From the NCBI GenBank assembly GCA_018366495.1, contig JAGZHZ010000001.1:144609-208608 (forward strand): DNA of 64,000 nucleotides. The letters are read 5' to 3'. Position numbers and translations under genes: made by a program. The DNA comes from Clostridiales bacterium (GTDB taxonomy: Bacteria > Bacillota > Clostridia > Lachnospirales > Lachnospiraceae). Of this stretch, positions 42,486-52,598 are shown piece by piece (within the stretch, counting starts at the first letter, position 1; each line of letters starts with the position of its first letter). The notes beneath the pieces are model-generated. The model did not search any database, was not told the origin of the DNA, and saw nothing but the letters and a program-made list of their open reading frames with translations.

Positions 42486-43115
42486 TTATTTTTCAGGATT
42501 AATGTCTTCAAACAGCACAGGCAGCTCCTGTTTCAAGTAGTCCAGCAACATTCCTGCGATCTCACGCATCTGCGGATGAGATGCCTTTGAGGTGCGCAGT
42601 CTCAAGAAATGGCGCAGCTCACGCATATTCATTGTCACAACAATCTCTGTCTTTAAACTGTTTGGCAAAATGGTTCTGGCTTCTTCCGGTTTTGCTCCCA
42701 TTTCAATCAGCCGATTGTAATTCTGTTCGATCTGCTCCATCGTTTCTTTCCATATTTGATACTGTGGATCGTTCTCTTCCCAGAAACATGGCTGGATCAT
42801 CGTCAGTTCTTTTCCAAATTTTTCTTTGCTGTAATTGCAGTATCGTGTACTTTCCTGACTATAGCTTGCAACTCTGTGGCGCACAATTTCATGGCTGACG
42901 CCACGATCGCAGATCAGCTTCACTGTAATTTTTTCATGTTCCAGCACGGACTCATGACCTCTTGCGATAATTCCGCGGATAAACTTTTCTGCTGTGCCCT
43001 GATCAATCAGATTTTCACTTTTGTAGCAGACTCTTCCGCATTGTTCGATATTTTTTAAAATTGTTTCCGCATTCAAGTCGGAAATTATTTCAAATCCTGG
43101 ACGAATAACTTTCAT
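42486..43115 (-). CDS. thyX: Flavin-dependent thymidylate synthase ThyX
   Basis: 209 residues. The family motif RHRVASYSQESTR lies at 79-91, followed by RY and later RTILPNSLKTEIVVTMNMRE and LRHFLRLRTSKASHPQMREI. It makes dTMP from dUMP with methylene-tetrahydrofolate and FAD, replacing ThyA. Single gene, starting after AAAGGAGA. Confidence 0.96.
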   Translation of the reverse strand: MKVIRPGFEIISDLNAETILKNIEQCGRVCYKSENLIDQGTAEKFIRGIIARGHESVLEHEKITVKLICDRGVSHEIVRHRVASYSQESTRYCNYSKEKFGKELTMIQPCFWEENDPQYQIWKETMEQIEQNYNRLIEMGAKPEEARTILPNSLKTEIVVTMNMRELRHFLRLRTSKASHPQMREIAGMLLDYLKQELPVLFEDINPEK

Positions 43116-43197
43116 AGTATCTCCTTTTCTGTTCTAAGTATATGTTCTGTTCTGCTTGCAGAGATATGATTTTTGATATTCTCTTTTTTTTGTTTTA

Positions 43198-45120
43198 TCA
43201 ATAGAAACTTGGAAACAGAGTACTGTCTGTATGCGGCAGGAAACAGCAAGCTACAAACTCATCCATATATGTTGGAACTGTACTCAGTTCCAGATATGTC
43301 ATATTTGCAGCCAGTTCGTACGTCTTTCTTTCTGACTCTGTGGAAAGCAGCATCGTATAGGCGCCTGACAGTGAAGAGTTACCAATATAGGTGAACTTTT
43401 CGATCGGAATATCTGGGAACATTCCGATACGCACTGCATTTTCCATATTGATTCCGCTTCCGATTCCTCCGGCTACATAAACCTGTTCAATCATTGAAAT
43501 ATCAAAATCAACAGATGCAAGCATGGTGCGAATTGCTGAGAAAATTGCACCTTTGGCGCGGATAAAGTTATCAATATCCGCCTCTGTGATCTCCACATCT
43601 TTTACAGATGCTGCGTCTTTTTCAAAAGCAATCACATAACTTCCCATTCCATAAGCATCACGGCGAATTCGTTCTCCTTCGCGGATAAACTTTCCTTTTG
43701 GACTGATGATTCCGGCACGGAACAGTTCGCTGATCACATCAATAATTCCAGAACCGCAAAGTCCGACCGGCTTTTGTCCGTCCTCTCCAATTACAGAATA
43801 TGTCGGTTCCATCGTTTCCGGGTCAATTTTGCACGCTTCAATCGCTCCATCCGTCGCGCGCATACCGCAGCTGATATCGCCGCCCTCAAAAGCAGGTCCG
43901 GCAGAGCAGGCACAGCACATCATAAACTCGTTATTTCCAAATACAAGTTCTCCGTTTGTTCCAAGGTCAATAAACAGAGAAAACTCCGGCTTATCCCACA
44001 TCAGCGTGACCAGTGTGCCGGCTGTAATATCCCCTCCAACGTAGCTTCCCACATTCGGAGCAATGATGATATGAGCATCTGGATGCACCTGAATTCCAAG
44101 ATCTGCTGCAAACAGAGAATTTGTTTTAAAGAATGCCGGAATATATGGCTCCTGGCGCAGAGGATCTGCATTGATTCCTGCAAGCAGATGGTTCATCGTT
44201 GTATTGGAGGCAATGCACAGACGATAAATCTGCTCTTTTTTTACGTTTGCGCTTCTGCACATTTCCTTAATCATCGGGTTGATTGTCTCCTCAATCACTG
44301 CTTTCTGAAGACGTTTCTTTCCGCCCGGTTTCGTCGATTCAATAATACGATTGATAACATCTGCGCCAAAGCGGATCTGTCCATTTCCTGCTGAAGCTTT
44401 AGCCAGAACCTTACCTGTTTTCATATCAATCAGCAGTGCTGCGACTGATGTTGTACCGATATCGATCGCAAGACCTCCTACGACTGCTTCCTCATTTGAC
44501 GGCAAAATATCATATACAAATACATTTTGTTTTGACTTTCGTATTACACACTGCACCTGAAAATTACTTTCTCTCAGGACATCCGGCATTTTGCATAATA
44601 CCGTATATGGAAGCCGGATTCTTTCCATTCCTGTCACATCCTGCAGAGCCCGCATCAGGCGTTCGTTGTCCGGCATTGTATCATCAAGAGTTGGCGCATC
44701 CATGGATACCGAAACTACTTCCATATTATTTTTCATGGAAATTCCTGTCTCCTCTATGCTCTTCTTTGCATTTTCAAAGATCTCCACTTCCTCTTTTGAT
44801 CCGAGATCTGCCATTTTCATTCTGCTTTTATATGCTGATGCAATGTCCGGCACTTCCACTGTCACATCGCCTTCTATAGTGCTGACACAGGACAGTCTCC
44901 ATCCTTGTTCATACTCTTCATCACTGATATGAATCGTCTTTTTGGACGCCAGTTCTCCGCTGATATATTTTACGCGACATTTTCCGCATGCGCCATTTCC
45001 AGAACATGGTGCGTCAATCGCCACATTTGCATTTCTCGCTGTCTCAAGCAGATTACTGCCTTTGACAGCTTCAACAGATACCACATTTCCATCTTCAAAC
45101 TGAAAATTCACTTTTGGCAT
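43198..45120 (-). CDS. Ferredoxin-ASKHA protein (corrinoid activation/RamA-like, DUF4445)
   Basis: 640 residues. The N-terminal 2Fe-2S ferredoxin has ligands in APCSGNGACGKCRVKYISGE and the later WRLSCVSTIEG. The large C-terminal ASKHA ATPase domain includes LAIDIGTTSVAALLIDMKTG, SLFIDLGTNGELVFG, CACSAGPAFEGG and VAGGIGSGI. Proteins of this design reactivate oxidised corrinoid in methyltransferase systems by ATP-driven electron transfer. No methyltransferase or corrinoid protein gene is beside it, so its partner is encoded elsewhere. Confidence 0.9.
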   Translation of the reverse strand: MPKVNFQFEDGNVVSVEAVKGSNLLETARNANVAIDAPCSGNGACGKCRVKYISGELASKKTIHISDEEYEQGWRLSCVSTIEGDVTVEVPDIASAYKSRMKMADLGSKEEVEIFENAKKSIEETGISMKNNMEVVSVSMDAPTLDDTMPDNERLMRALQDVTGMERIRLPYTVLCKMPDVLRESNFQVQCVIRKSKQNVFVYDILPSNEEAVVGGLAIDIGTTSVAALLIDMKTGKVLAKASAGNGQIRFGADVINRIIESTKPGGKKRLQKAVIEETINPMIKEMCRSANVKKEQIYRLCIASNTTMNHLLAGINADPLRQEPYIPAFFKTNSLFAADLGIQVHPDAHIIIAPNVGSYVGGDITAGTLVTLMWDKPEFSLFIDLGTNGELVFGNNEFMMCCACSAGPAFEGGDISCGMRATDGAIEACKIDPETMEPTYSVIGEDGQKPVGLCGSGIIDVISELFRAGIISPKGKFIREGERIRRDAYGMGSYVIAFEKDAASVKDVEITEADIDNFIRAKGAIFSAIRTMLASVDFDISMIEQVYVAGGIGSGINMENAVRIGMFPDIPIEKFTYIGNSSLSGAYTMLLSTESERKTYELAANMTYLELSTVPTYMDEFVACCFLPHTDSTLFPSFY

Positions 45121-45225
45121 TTATATTTCTCCTTTTCTCTCTCTGTATCTTTTTCATTTCCGCAATCAATGCTTTTCTATTCCTCAATCAGATTGATCTG
45201 TTCTTTTAGTATGCCATACTTAATT

Positions 45226-46602
45226 TTACTTGTCAATCTTCACACTTCTATCAGAAAGCGGCGCAATTTCTTTTCTTCTGACATATCTCAAAAAGAAGAC
45301 AGACAGGACAAATGCCACAACTTCAGCGATCGGGAATGAAAACCAGATTGCATGAAGACCGCCGATTTTGGCAAGCAGAAAAGCACATGGCAGCAATACG
45401 ATCAGCTGTCGGATTACAGAAACAAGAAGGCTTAAGACTCCATGTGATAATGCCTGAAAAACGGAGGAAGCCACGATGCTGAATCCTGCAAACAAAAAGC
45501 TGATACTGATAATCCGGAGCGCCGGAATTCCTATCTCTTTCATATAATCAGAAGCATTGAAAATGTCCAGAAGCATGGACGGCACAATCTGGAAGACTGC
45601 AAATCCTGCCAGCATAATTGCAACTGCTCCAATTATGCTCAGGCGAATGGTCTTATTGATACGTTCACTCTTCTTTGCTCCATAGTTATATGCAATAATC
45701 GGAACCATTCCGTTATTCAGCCCAAATACCGGCATAAATATAAAGCTCTGTATTTTAAAGTATACGCCAAATACGGCATTTGCTGTCGATGAAAAGGCAA
45801 TCAGAATTTTATTCATTCCAAATGTCATCACTGATCCCACCGATGCCATAATGATTGACGGCACACCGACTGCATAAATTCCTTTTACTACTTTTCCAGA
45901 CCATTTGAATCCTCGAATGGAAAGTTTAATTTCTTTATTTTTCTTGATATTAAACCATAATGCCAGACAGGAAGCCACAATCTGTCCAATTACCGTTGCC
46001 ACTGCTGCTCCTGCCACCCCCATTTTGGGACATCCGAACAATCCAAAAATCAGAATCGGGTCTAAAATAATATTTATGATTGCTCCTAAGCTCTGCGTAA
46101 TCATCGTATAGAATGTCTTTCCTGTCGACTGTAAAAGACGCTCAAATGTAATCTGAAATGCAATTCCAAACGAAAAGATACAGCAGATTTCCATGTACTG
46201 CGTACCATAAGAGAGGATCTGGCTGTCCGATGTCTGAACAGAAAAGAAAAGTTCAGAAAATCCCAGCCCTAAGATAAGAAAAAACAGATAGCTGATTCCT
46301 GCCAGAATCACGCCATGAATGGCAACCTTATTTGCCTGTTTTACGTTTTTCTCTCCCAAACTTCTTGAAAGTAATGCATTGATTCCCACACCTGTGCCAG
46401 TAAATACTGCAATCATCAGATTCTGCACTGGAAATGCAAGCGAAACTGCTGTCAGGGCATTCTCATTGAGTCGTGATACAAACATACTGTCCACGATATT
46501 GTACAATGCCTGCACCAGCATTGAAATCATGATGGGCAGCGACATCGAAATTAATAATTTCGGAATCGGCATCGTTCCCATTTTGTTTTCTGTCTGACTC
46601 AT
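45226..46602 (-). CDS. MATE-family efflux transporter
   Basis: 458 residues with twelve hydrophobic segments in two halves. ISMSLPIMISMLVQALYNIV and DSMFVSRLNENALTAVSLAF at the N terminus and VPSIIMASVGSVMTFGMNKI after the midpoint are the repeated MATE signatures. It likely exports cationic drugs or metabolites using Na+ or H+. Single gene. Confidence 0.93.
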   Translation of the reverse strand: MSQTENKMGTMPIPKLLISMSLPIMISMLVQALYNIVDSMFVSRLNENALTAVSLAFPVQNLMIAVFTGTGVGINALLSRSLGEKNVKQANKVAIHGVILAGISYLFFLILGLGFSELFFSVQTSDSQILSYGTQYMEICCIFSFGIAFQITFERLLQSTGKTFYTMITQSLGAIINIILDPILIFGLFGCPKMGVAGAAVATVIGQIVASCLALWFNIKKNKEIKLSIRGFKWSGKVVKGIYAVGVPSIIMASVGSVMTFGMNKILIAFSSTANAVFGVYFKIQSFIFMPVFGLNNGMVPIIAYNYGAKKSERINKTIRLSIIGAVAIMLAGFAVFQIVPSMLLDIFNASDYMKEIGIPALRIISISFLFAGFSIVASSVFQALSHGVLSLLVSVIRQLIVLLPCAFLLAKIGGLHAIWFSFPIAEVVAFVLSVFFLRYVRRKEIAPLSDRSVKIDK

Positions 46603-46658
46603 TTGTATTTTCCTCCTTCATATCTCATCTTCCTATCTACAATAGATTTTCTCTGTCC

Positions 46659-47336
46659 TCATATGTTTTGTATCATTTGTGCAAACGCTCTGGCTTCCCT
46701 TAAACGTTCTTCAAACTGCCTGAAGAAATCATATCCTTTCTCATATGGTCTTATATAAAATATCTTTAAGATAGACAGGTCAATATTTTTCATCAGATTT
46801 TCATCTTTGCTGTTTTCAATCTGTTCTTCCATCTCTTTTAAAAACTTATGCCATTTCATCACAAATGCTTCATGTTCTTTCATATCTGGCATATCAATCC
46901 ATTTTTTCACCTTGATTTTCGCTCTGTTTTCCTTTTTACATTCATGAATCTGTAAAAAGTAGCGGAACCCATTCTCCTCATAGTACCGTCCAAGCGGGAA
47001 AAGACGGCAGACAGACGGGCGGAACGGATGGATACTGCACCGTTCTTTCCCATCCAAAAACGGGCAGCATTCCTCTTGCCCATCCATTTTTAAATTTGGC
47101 AAGATAATACGATCTACGATATTTAATTCCAGCTTTTTCTCTAAAAGCTGTTCAAAGCTGCATTTTAAATTTTCTGTCAGCTGAAAGATATCAAATGGGT
47201 CCAAAATTACAGACTTTCCCATCCCGTGACAACAAGACGAGCATCCTGCACACCCTCCGCAGTCCGCTTTTACCATATCATTTGGGCCGTACAGTTTTCC
47301 GTCTGATATCTCCTCAAGACTCACCTGTCTCTTCAT
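46659..47336 (-). CDS. YkgJ-family cysteine-cluster protein
   Basis: 225 residues. The cluster CGGCAGCSSCCHGMG is followed by CCPFLDGKERCSIHPFRPSV and CRLFPLGRYY, the full cysteine set of the YkgJ/CxxCxxCC zinc or iron-sulfur family. The biochemical role is not known. Located upstream of the MATE gene in the same direction (56 bp). Confidence 0.88.
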   Translation of the reverse strand: MKRQVSLEEISDGKLYGPNDMVKADCGGCAGCSSCCHGMGKSVILDPFDIFQLTENLKCSFEQLLEKKLELNIVDRIILPNLKMDGQEECCPFLDGKERCSIHPFRPSVCRLFPLGRYYEENGFRYFLQIHECKKENRAKIKVKKWIDMPDMKEHEAFVMKWHKFLKEMEEQIENSKDENLMKNIDLSILKIFYIRPYEKGYDFFRQFEERLREARAFAQMIQNI

Positions 47337-47383
47337 CTATATGCCTCCTCAAATCGTTTTTTGTTTTTTTATTTTTTCGATTA

Positions 47384-48529
47384 TTATTTTCCTTCTTTTA
47401 TCTTCCACAGCCGAAATACTTGTTCTGTTGTATCAGTCAGATTCTCTGCCGCTCGTTCGGGCTGCATTGCTTCTTCTAAAGAAAGGCACTGTCTCAGTAT
47501 TGGAAAGAAAGCATCTATCCCATTTTCATTACACTTTCTCGCTTCCACGGCAACACTGCCAGAAAAAGCAATCACTGGTTTTTGATATTTCTTTGCCAGC
47601 TTTGCAATGCCAACCGGCGCTTTCCCCATCGCTGTCTGTCCGTCCAGCCGTCCTTCTCCTGTCACAACAATGTCTGCCTCTTTTATTTTCTTCTCCATTC
47701 CCGTCTCTTCTAAGACAATCTGGACTCCTGATTTTAAAATACTATCCGTAAAAGTCAGGAAAGCAAATCCCAATCCCCCTGCCGCACCTGTGCCTGGATA
47801 ATTTCTGTCTGCTTTTGTGAAACTTCTCTCTACGATATCTGCATATTTTTCCATCCATCGATCCATCTGTTCTGCCATATAGGAGTCCGCACCCTTTTGC
47901 GGTCCATACACAATACTGCATCCTTCCGGCCCGCACAGCGGATTTGTCACATCACATGCGATTGTAAAATGGCACCTTTTCAGTTCTGGAATCACCCCTT
48001 CATCTGTGATTCTCTCAATTTTCTCCAATCCCTGCGCGCCAAATGAAACCTGATTTCCTTTCTGATCTAAAAATCCATACCCCAGCGCCTGAAGCATCCC
48101 GACGCCTCCATCGTTTGTGGCACTTCCTCCGATTCCGATCAAAAACTTTGTACATCCCTTTTTTATTGCATCCAGAATCATCTCGCCTACTCCATACGTC
48201 GTGGTAAATAAAGGATTTCTCTCTTCTTTTTTTATCAAAGTAATCCCAGCTGCACTTGCCATCTCCATAATCGCAGTTTTACCGTCTTCCGCAATTCCAT
48301 ATTCACATACGGTCTTTTTTCCTAATGGATCTGTAACAAAAATACATTGGTTTTTTCCATTCATTCCGGACATCAATGCTTCCATTGTCCCTTCTCCGCC
48401 ATCTGCCAGAACACAAATCTCAACCTTAGCGTCTGGATATACACGGATAATTCCATCTGCCGCCGCTTTTCCTGCTTGTGACGAGGATAAACTTCCTTTG
48501 AATGAATCAATCGCCACTACTGCCTTCAC
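47384..48529 (-). CDS. Glycerate kinase
   Basis: 381 residues starting from GTG at 48529, with GGAGG eight bases upstream. AVVAIDSFKGSLSSSQAGKA, then GIGGSATNDGGVGMLQALGY and ADIVVTGEGRLDGQTAMGKA are the GlxK/GarK-type glycerate kinase signatures. It phosphorylates D-glycerate, usually to 2-phosphoglycerate, feeding glycolysis. The start overlaps the end of a small cysteine-rich frame. Confidence 0.94.
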   Translation of the reverse strand: MKAVVAIDSFKGSLSSSQAGKAAADGIIRVYPDAKVEICVLADGGEGTMEALMSGMNGKNQCIFVTDPLGKKTVCEYGIAEDGKTAIMEMASAAGITLIKKEERNPLFTTTYGVGEMILDAIKKGCTKFLIGIGGSATNDGGVGMLQALGYGFLDQKGNQVSFGAQGLEKIERITDEGVIPELKRCHFTIACDVTNPLCGPEGCSIVYGPQKGADSYMAEQMDRWMEKYADIVERSFTKADRNYPGTGAAGGLGFAFLTFTDSILKSGVQIVLEETGMEKKIKEADIVVTGEGRLDGQTAMGKAPVGIAKLAKKYQKPVIAFSGSVAVEARKCNENGIDAFFPILRQCLSLEEAMQPERAAENLTDTTEQVFRLWKIKEGK

Positions 48530-48698
48530 TCATCTTTCCTCCTTCCGTTTTCTTTTCCATTCTATCACATACTTTTGTCTTTTTCCATTTATTACTTTTA
48601 CGTCTAGCATCTTTTTTATAGGAAACTTCTCCTTTTTTTCTGACACAGTCTCGACAATCATTATTTGCTGCTCCAAAACATCCTCTGCATAATTCCAT
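48507..48698 (-). CDS. Putative small zinc-ribbon protein
   Basis: 63 residues: MELCRGCFGAANNDCRDCVR followed by KKGEVSYKKDARRK. The cysteines form CxxC-x7-CxxC, a plausible zinc site, and the rest is strongly basic. GAGAGG lies seven bases before the ATG. It sits between uppP and the glycerate kinase gene, and its last codons overlap the kinase start, implying coupling. I do not recognise the family; it could be a chance frame. Confidence 0.45.
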   Translation of the reverse strand: MELCRGCFGAANNDCRDCVRKKGEVSYKKDARRKSNKWKKTKVCDRMEKKTEGGKMSEGSSGD

Positions 48699-48725
48699 TT
48701 CGTTTCCTCTCTTTTTTCTCTTATT

Positions 48726-49553
48726 CTATGCCGCAAAAGAAAAATAAAAGATGACAATCATTCCCAGAATAATCCGATAGACTCCAAAGACTTTAAAGTC
48801 ATGTCTGCGTATGTATTCTAAAAGCATCTGAATGGCAAAAACAGATACTCCAAAGGAAACGATCGTTCCTGTCAGAAGAAGAAAAAATTCCTGTCCTGTG
48901 AACATTCCCACATTCAAGAAATATTTCATTAACTTCAAACTACTTGCTCCGGCCATAACAGGGACAGCCAGAAAAAAAGAAAATTCACTTGCCACATAGC
49001 GGGAACATCCCAACAAAACAGCGCCAAGAATGGTAGCGCCGCTGCGTGACGTTCCTGGAATCACTGCGAGAACCTGAAAGCATCCGATGAGAAATGCTGT
49101 CCGATATGGCATCTCTTCCAGTGTCTGCACCGCAAAAGACCGCTTTCTGTTCTCAATCTTGAGAAAAGCTATCCCATACACAATCAATGCGGCTGCAATG
49201 AGATAGACGCCCGACAAGTATTCTTCTAAAATCATATCTAACGGCAGACCGATCACCATAATCGGAATACATCCCACCATTACTTTTTTCCACAAGTCAA
49301 TCGTATTTTTTCTCTCTGTCTTATCTTTCTGTGCAGAAAACGGATTTAATTTGTGAAAAAACAAAACGAGTACCGCCAGAATTGATCCAAACTGAATTAC
49401 AACTTTAAATACTTCAAAAAATTTTGCTCCTGTATTCAAGGGGCAGATGTGATCAAACAAAATCAGATGCCCTGTGCTGCTGATCGGCAGCCATTCTGTG
49501 ATTCCCTGTATGATTCCAAAAAGAATCGCTTTAAAAAGTTCAGACAGTTCCAT
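48726..49553 (-). CDS. uppP: Undecaprenyl-diphosphate phosphatase UppP (BacA)
   Basis: 275 residues, eight membrane segments, with the two catalytic motifs GITEWLPISSTGHLILFD and VIPGTSRSGATILGAVL. It dephosphorylates undecaprenyl diphosphate to recycle the lipid carrier of peptidoglycan synthesis, and confers some bacitracin resistance. Single gene upstream of the small zinc-ribbon frame and glycerate kinase. Confidence 0.96.
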   Translation of the reverse strand: MELSELFKAILFGIIQGITEWLPISSTGHLILFDHICPLNTGAKFFEVFKVVIQFGSILAVLVLFFHKLNPFSAQKDKTERKNTIDLWKKVMVGCIPIMVIGLPLDMILEEYLSGVYLIAAALIVYGIAFLKIENRKRSFAVQTLEEMPYRTAFLIGCFQVLAVIPGTSRSGATILGAVLLGCSRYVASEFSFFLAVPVMAGASSLKLMKYFLNVGMFTGQEFFLLLTGTIVSFGVSVFAIQMLLEYIRRHDFKVFGVYRIILGMIVIFYFSFAA

Positions 49554-49839
49554 TTTTTCTCCTTTTTCTTTTTTTATTCTCTGTACTTTTCTTTTTGATT
49601 AATATATGACTGTTTTTCCTAATCAAGTCCTGTCCATCAGAATTTCACATTTTTTCTGTCTGTTTCCATTTGCTTTCTGTCTGTTTGATCTCCCTTACAT
49701 TTACTGTTCTTTTTCTATCATTTCTTGTTCCTTTCCATCATTTATGCTACAATAATATAATATTTTAAGTAAAAAACTCCGACTTCTATGAGTCGGTGCA
49801 GTTCACATCGGTATACTTTGATCAGAAATGGGGGATTTT

Positions 49840-50403
49840 ATGTCTAACATGACAAAATATGCACTGGAGGCCTCACTGAAAAAACTGCTTCTGCAAAAAC
49901 CTCTCGATAAAATCACGATAAATGATCTCACCGCAGATTGTGGAATCAGCCGTATGGCATTTTACTATCACTTTAAAGATATTTACGATCTCGTTGAGTG
50001 GTCCTGCCTTGAGGATGCCACAAAAGCGCTTCAGGGAAAAAAGACATATGATACATGGCCAGAAGGTCTGATGCAGGTTTTTGAGGTTGTGTTGGAAAAT
50101 AAACCTTTTATTTTAAATGCTTACCGCTGTATCAGCCGGGATCAGATCGAAAATTATCTGTTTCAGCTGACCTATTCTTTAATTATGAATGTGGTGGAAG
50201 AGCAGGCGGAAGGGGTCGATATCAGCGTAGAAGAAAAAACATTTATCGCTGACTTTTACAAATATAGTTTTGTTGGAATTATGCTCGACTGGATCAAACA
50301 GGGAATGAAAGAAGACTATCAGGAGATTGTCCAGAGGATCTGTACAACAATGCATGGCAATATCGCAAATTCCATCCAAAACTTTACAAAACAGGCAAAA
50401 TGA
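49840..50403 (+). CDS. TetR-family regulator (DhaS-like)
   Basis: 187 residues from the ATG at 49840, preceded by GGGGGA; an in-frame ATG 12 bp upstream overlaps that site. The HTH reads PLDKITINDLTADCGISRMA, then FYYHFKDIYDLVEW, the FYYHFxDxYDL form typical of Firmicutes DhaS-like regulators. It lies 114 bp upstream of oleate hydratase in the same direction and may respond to fatty acids. Confidence 0.88.
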   Translation: MSNMTKYALEASLKKLLLQKPLDKITINDLTADCGISRMAFYYHFKDIYDLVEWSCLEDATKALQGKKTYDTWPEGLMQVFEVVLENKPFILNAYRCISRDQIENYLFQLTYSLIMNVVEEQAEGVDISVEEKTFIADFYKYSFVGIMLDWIKQGMKEDYQEIVQRICTTMHGNIANSIQNFTKQAK

Positions 50404-50517
50404 TTTGTTTTTTATCATCCTTTCTATTTTGTAAATTGTTGAAAAAGAAAAACAGACGTATGATATTCCTATCAAAAATAACAGAAATAAACTTCTACTA
50501 AGAAAGGGGTTATCTAT

Positions 50518-52485
50518 ATGTCAAAGAAAAAGAAAAAGAAAGTGTTATGTGCTGCTGCCCTCACCACTGCTGCTGTCGGCACAGCTGCCGTATTAAAGAA
50601 AAAAGCGCAGGAAAGCAATTTAGATTTTTCTTCAAAAAACACTTCTGATTACCGCAACACAGAACGCGGTAAAGACAAAAAAAACAGCAAAGGAATCTAT
50701 TATTCAAATGGAAACTACGAAGCATTTGCCCGCCCTGAAAAACCAGAAGGCGTCGACGAAAAGAATGCATATATTGTAGGAAGCGGTCTGGCGTCTCTCG
50801 CAGCGGCGTGCTTTTTAGTGCGTGACGGACAAATGCCAGGATCTCACATTCATATTTTGGAAGCGATGGATATTGCCGGTGGCGCCTGTGATGGAATCTT
50901 TGATCCGACTCGCGGTTATATCATGCGCGGCGGAAGAGAGATGGAAAATCATTTTGAATGTCTCTGGGATCTTTTCCGCAGTATCCCTTCTCTGGAAATC
51001 CCGAATGCTTCTGTTCTCGATGAATATTATTGGCTGAACAAGCACGATCCGAACTATTCTCTGTGCAGAGCAACAAAAAACAGAGGTCAGGATGCCCATA
51101 CAGACGGCAAATTCAATCTGAGTCAGAAAGGCTGTATGGAGATCATGAAGCTGTTTATGACAAAAGACGAAGATTTATATGACAAAAAAATTGAAGATGT
51201 ATTTGATGATGAAGTATTTGGCTCTACTTTCTGGCTGTACTGGAGAACCATGTTTGCATTTGAAAACTGGCACAGTGCACTTGAAATGAAACGGTATTTC
51301 CAGAGATTTATTCATCATATCGCCGGCTTGCCTGATTTCAGCGCTCTGAAATTTACACGTTACAACCAATATGAATCCCTTATTCTTCCTATGCAGAAAT
51401 ATCTCGAAGACGCAGGCGTCGATTTCCAATTCTCCACAGAAGTGACAAACGTTGTATTTGAGTTTAAAAATGGCAAAAAAATTGCTTCTGCGATTGAATG
51501 TAAAGTCAAAGGTGTGGAAAAAGGCATCCTTCTGACTGAGAATGACCTCGTGTTTGTGACAAACGGAAGCTGTACAGAAGGCACTATCTATGGTGACCAG
51601 AATCATGCTCCAAACGGCGATGCTTTAGTGCGCACAAGCGGATGCTGGAATCTGTGGAAAAATATTGCCAAACAGGATGCTTCTTTTGGACGTCCTGAAA
51701 AATTCTGCTCCGATATTTCAAAGACAAACTGGGAATCTGCTACTGTCACCACGCTGGATGATAAGATTATTCCATATATCACAAATATATGTAAACGTGA
51801 TCCAAAGAGTGGAAATGTTGTCACAGGCGGCATCGTAAGCTGTCAGGATTCCAGCTGGCTGCTCAGCTGGACAATCAATCGTCAGGGACAGTTTAAATCT
51901 CAGGATAAGGATAAAGTCTGTGTATGGGTATATGGATTATTTACCGATGTTCCAGGCGATTTTATCAAAAAACCTATGAAAGATTGTACAGGAAAAGAAA
52001 TCACGGAAGAATGGCTGTATCATCTCGGTGTTCCGGTTGATCAGATTGAAGAACTGGCATCGGAAAGTGCAGTCTGTGTTCCAACGATGATGCCGTATAT
52101 CACTGCATTCTTTATGCCAAGAACAGCAGGCGACCGCCCAGACGTCATCCCGGACGGCTGCACAAACTTTGCCTTTATCGGACAGTTTGCAGACACACCG
52201 CGTGATACGGTATTCACAACAGAATATTCTGTGCGCACAGCGATGGAAGCTGTATATGGACTGCTTGGAGTAGACAGAGGAGTACCGGAAGTATGGGGAA
52301 GTGTATATGATATCCGTGATCTTCTGGACAGTACAGTTAAGCTGATGGACGGAAAATCTCCTCTTGAGATTTCACTTCCAGGACCGCTTAATCTTCTCAA
52401 AAAACCTGCACTCCGCCTTATAAAGGGAACAGTTATTGAAAAAGTTTTGCGAGACCACGATATTATAAAAGAAGGCATGATGTAA
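50518..52485 (+). CDS. ohyA: Oleate hydratase (FAD-dependent fatty acid hydratase)
   Basis: 655 residues. A lysine-rich N terminus and short hydrophobic stretch (VLCAAALTTAAVGTAAVL) are followed by NGNYEAFARPEKPEGVD and the FAD fold AYIVGSGLASLAAACFLVRD, ILEAMDIAGGACDG, YIMRGGREMENHFECLWDLF and FAFIGQFADTPRDTVFTTEY. These are the motifs of the myosin-cross-reactive-antigen/oleate hydratase family, which add water to the 9-10 double bond of oleic or linoleic acid and detoxify host lipids. The putative membrane stretch at the N terminus is unusual and may anchor it to the bilayer. Confidence 0.95.
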   Translation: MSKKKKKKVLCAAALTTAAVGTAAVLKKKAQESNLDFSSKNTSDYRNTERGKDKKNSKGIYYSNGNYEAFARPEKPEGVDEKNAYIVGSGLASLAAACFLVRDGQMPGSHIHILEAMDIAGGACDGIFDPTRGYIMRGGREMENHFECLWDLFRSIPSLEIPNASVLDEYYWLNKHDPNYSLCRATKNRGQDAHTDGKFNLSQKGCMEIMKLFMTKDEDLYDKKIEDVFDDEVFGSTFWLYWRTMFAFENWHSALEMKRYFQRFIHHIAGLPDFSALKFTRYNQYESLILPMQKYLEDAGVDFQFSTEVTNVVFEFKNGKKIASAIECKVKGVEKGILLTENDLVFVTNGSCTEGTIYGDQNHAPNGDALVRTSGCWNLWKNIAKQDASFGRPEKFCSDISKTNWESATVTTLDDKIIPYITNICKRDPKSGNVVTGGIVSCQDSSWLLSWTINRQGQFKSQDKDKVCVWVYGLFTDVPGDFIKKPMKDCTGKEITEEWLYHLGVPVDQIEELASESAVCVPTMMPYITAFFMPRTAGDRPDVIPDGCTNFAFIGQFADTPRDTVFTTEYSVRTAMEAVYGLLGVDRGVPEVWGSVYDIRDLLDSTVKLMDGKSPLEISLPGPLNLLKKPALRLIKGTVIEKVLRDHDIIKEGMM

Positions 52486-52488
52486 AAA

Positions 52489-52582
52489 AAGTGTATCCTG
52501 CGCCATAAAAGGTGATATGTACTTTCCTTACTGGGCAAAACCAGTCAGGAGGGTACATATCAGGAGCAGGATACACTTTTTC
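52489..52582. terminator. Bidirectional terminator between ohyA and the NCS2 permease gene
   Basis: AAAAAGTGTATCCTGC and GCAGGATACACTTTTT form perfect 16-bp arms at the outer ends; an inner stem has GATATGTAC and GTACATATC plus ACTGGcaaaaCCAGT-like pairing. This is a long branched hairpin between convergent genes. Confidence 0.85.
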
Positions 52583-52598
52583 TATTTAAATTTTCTCT

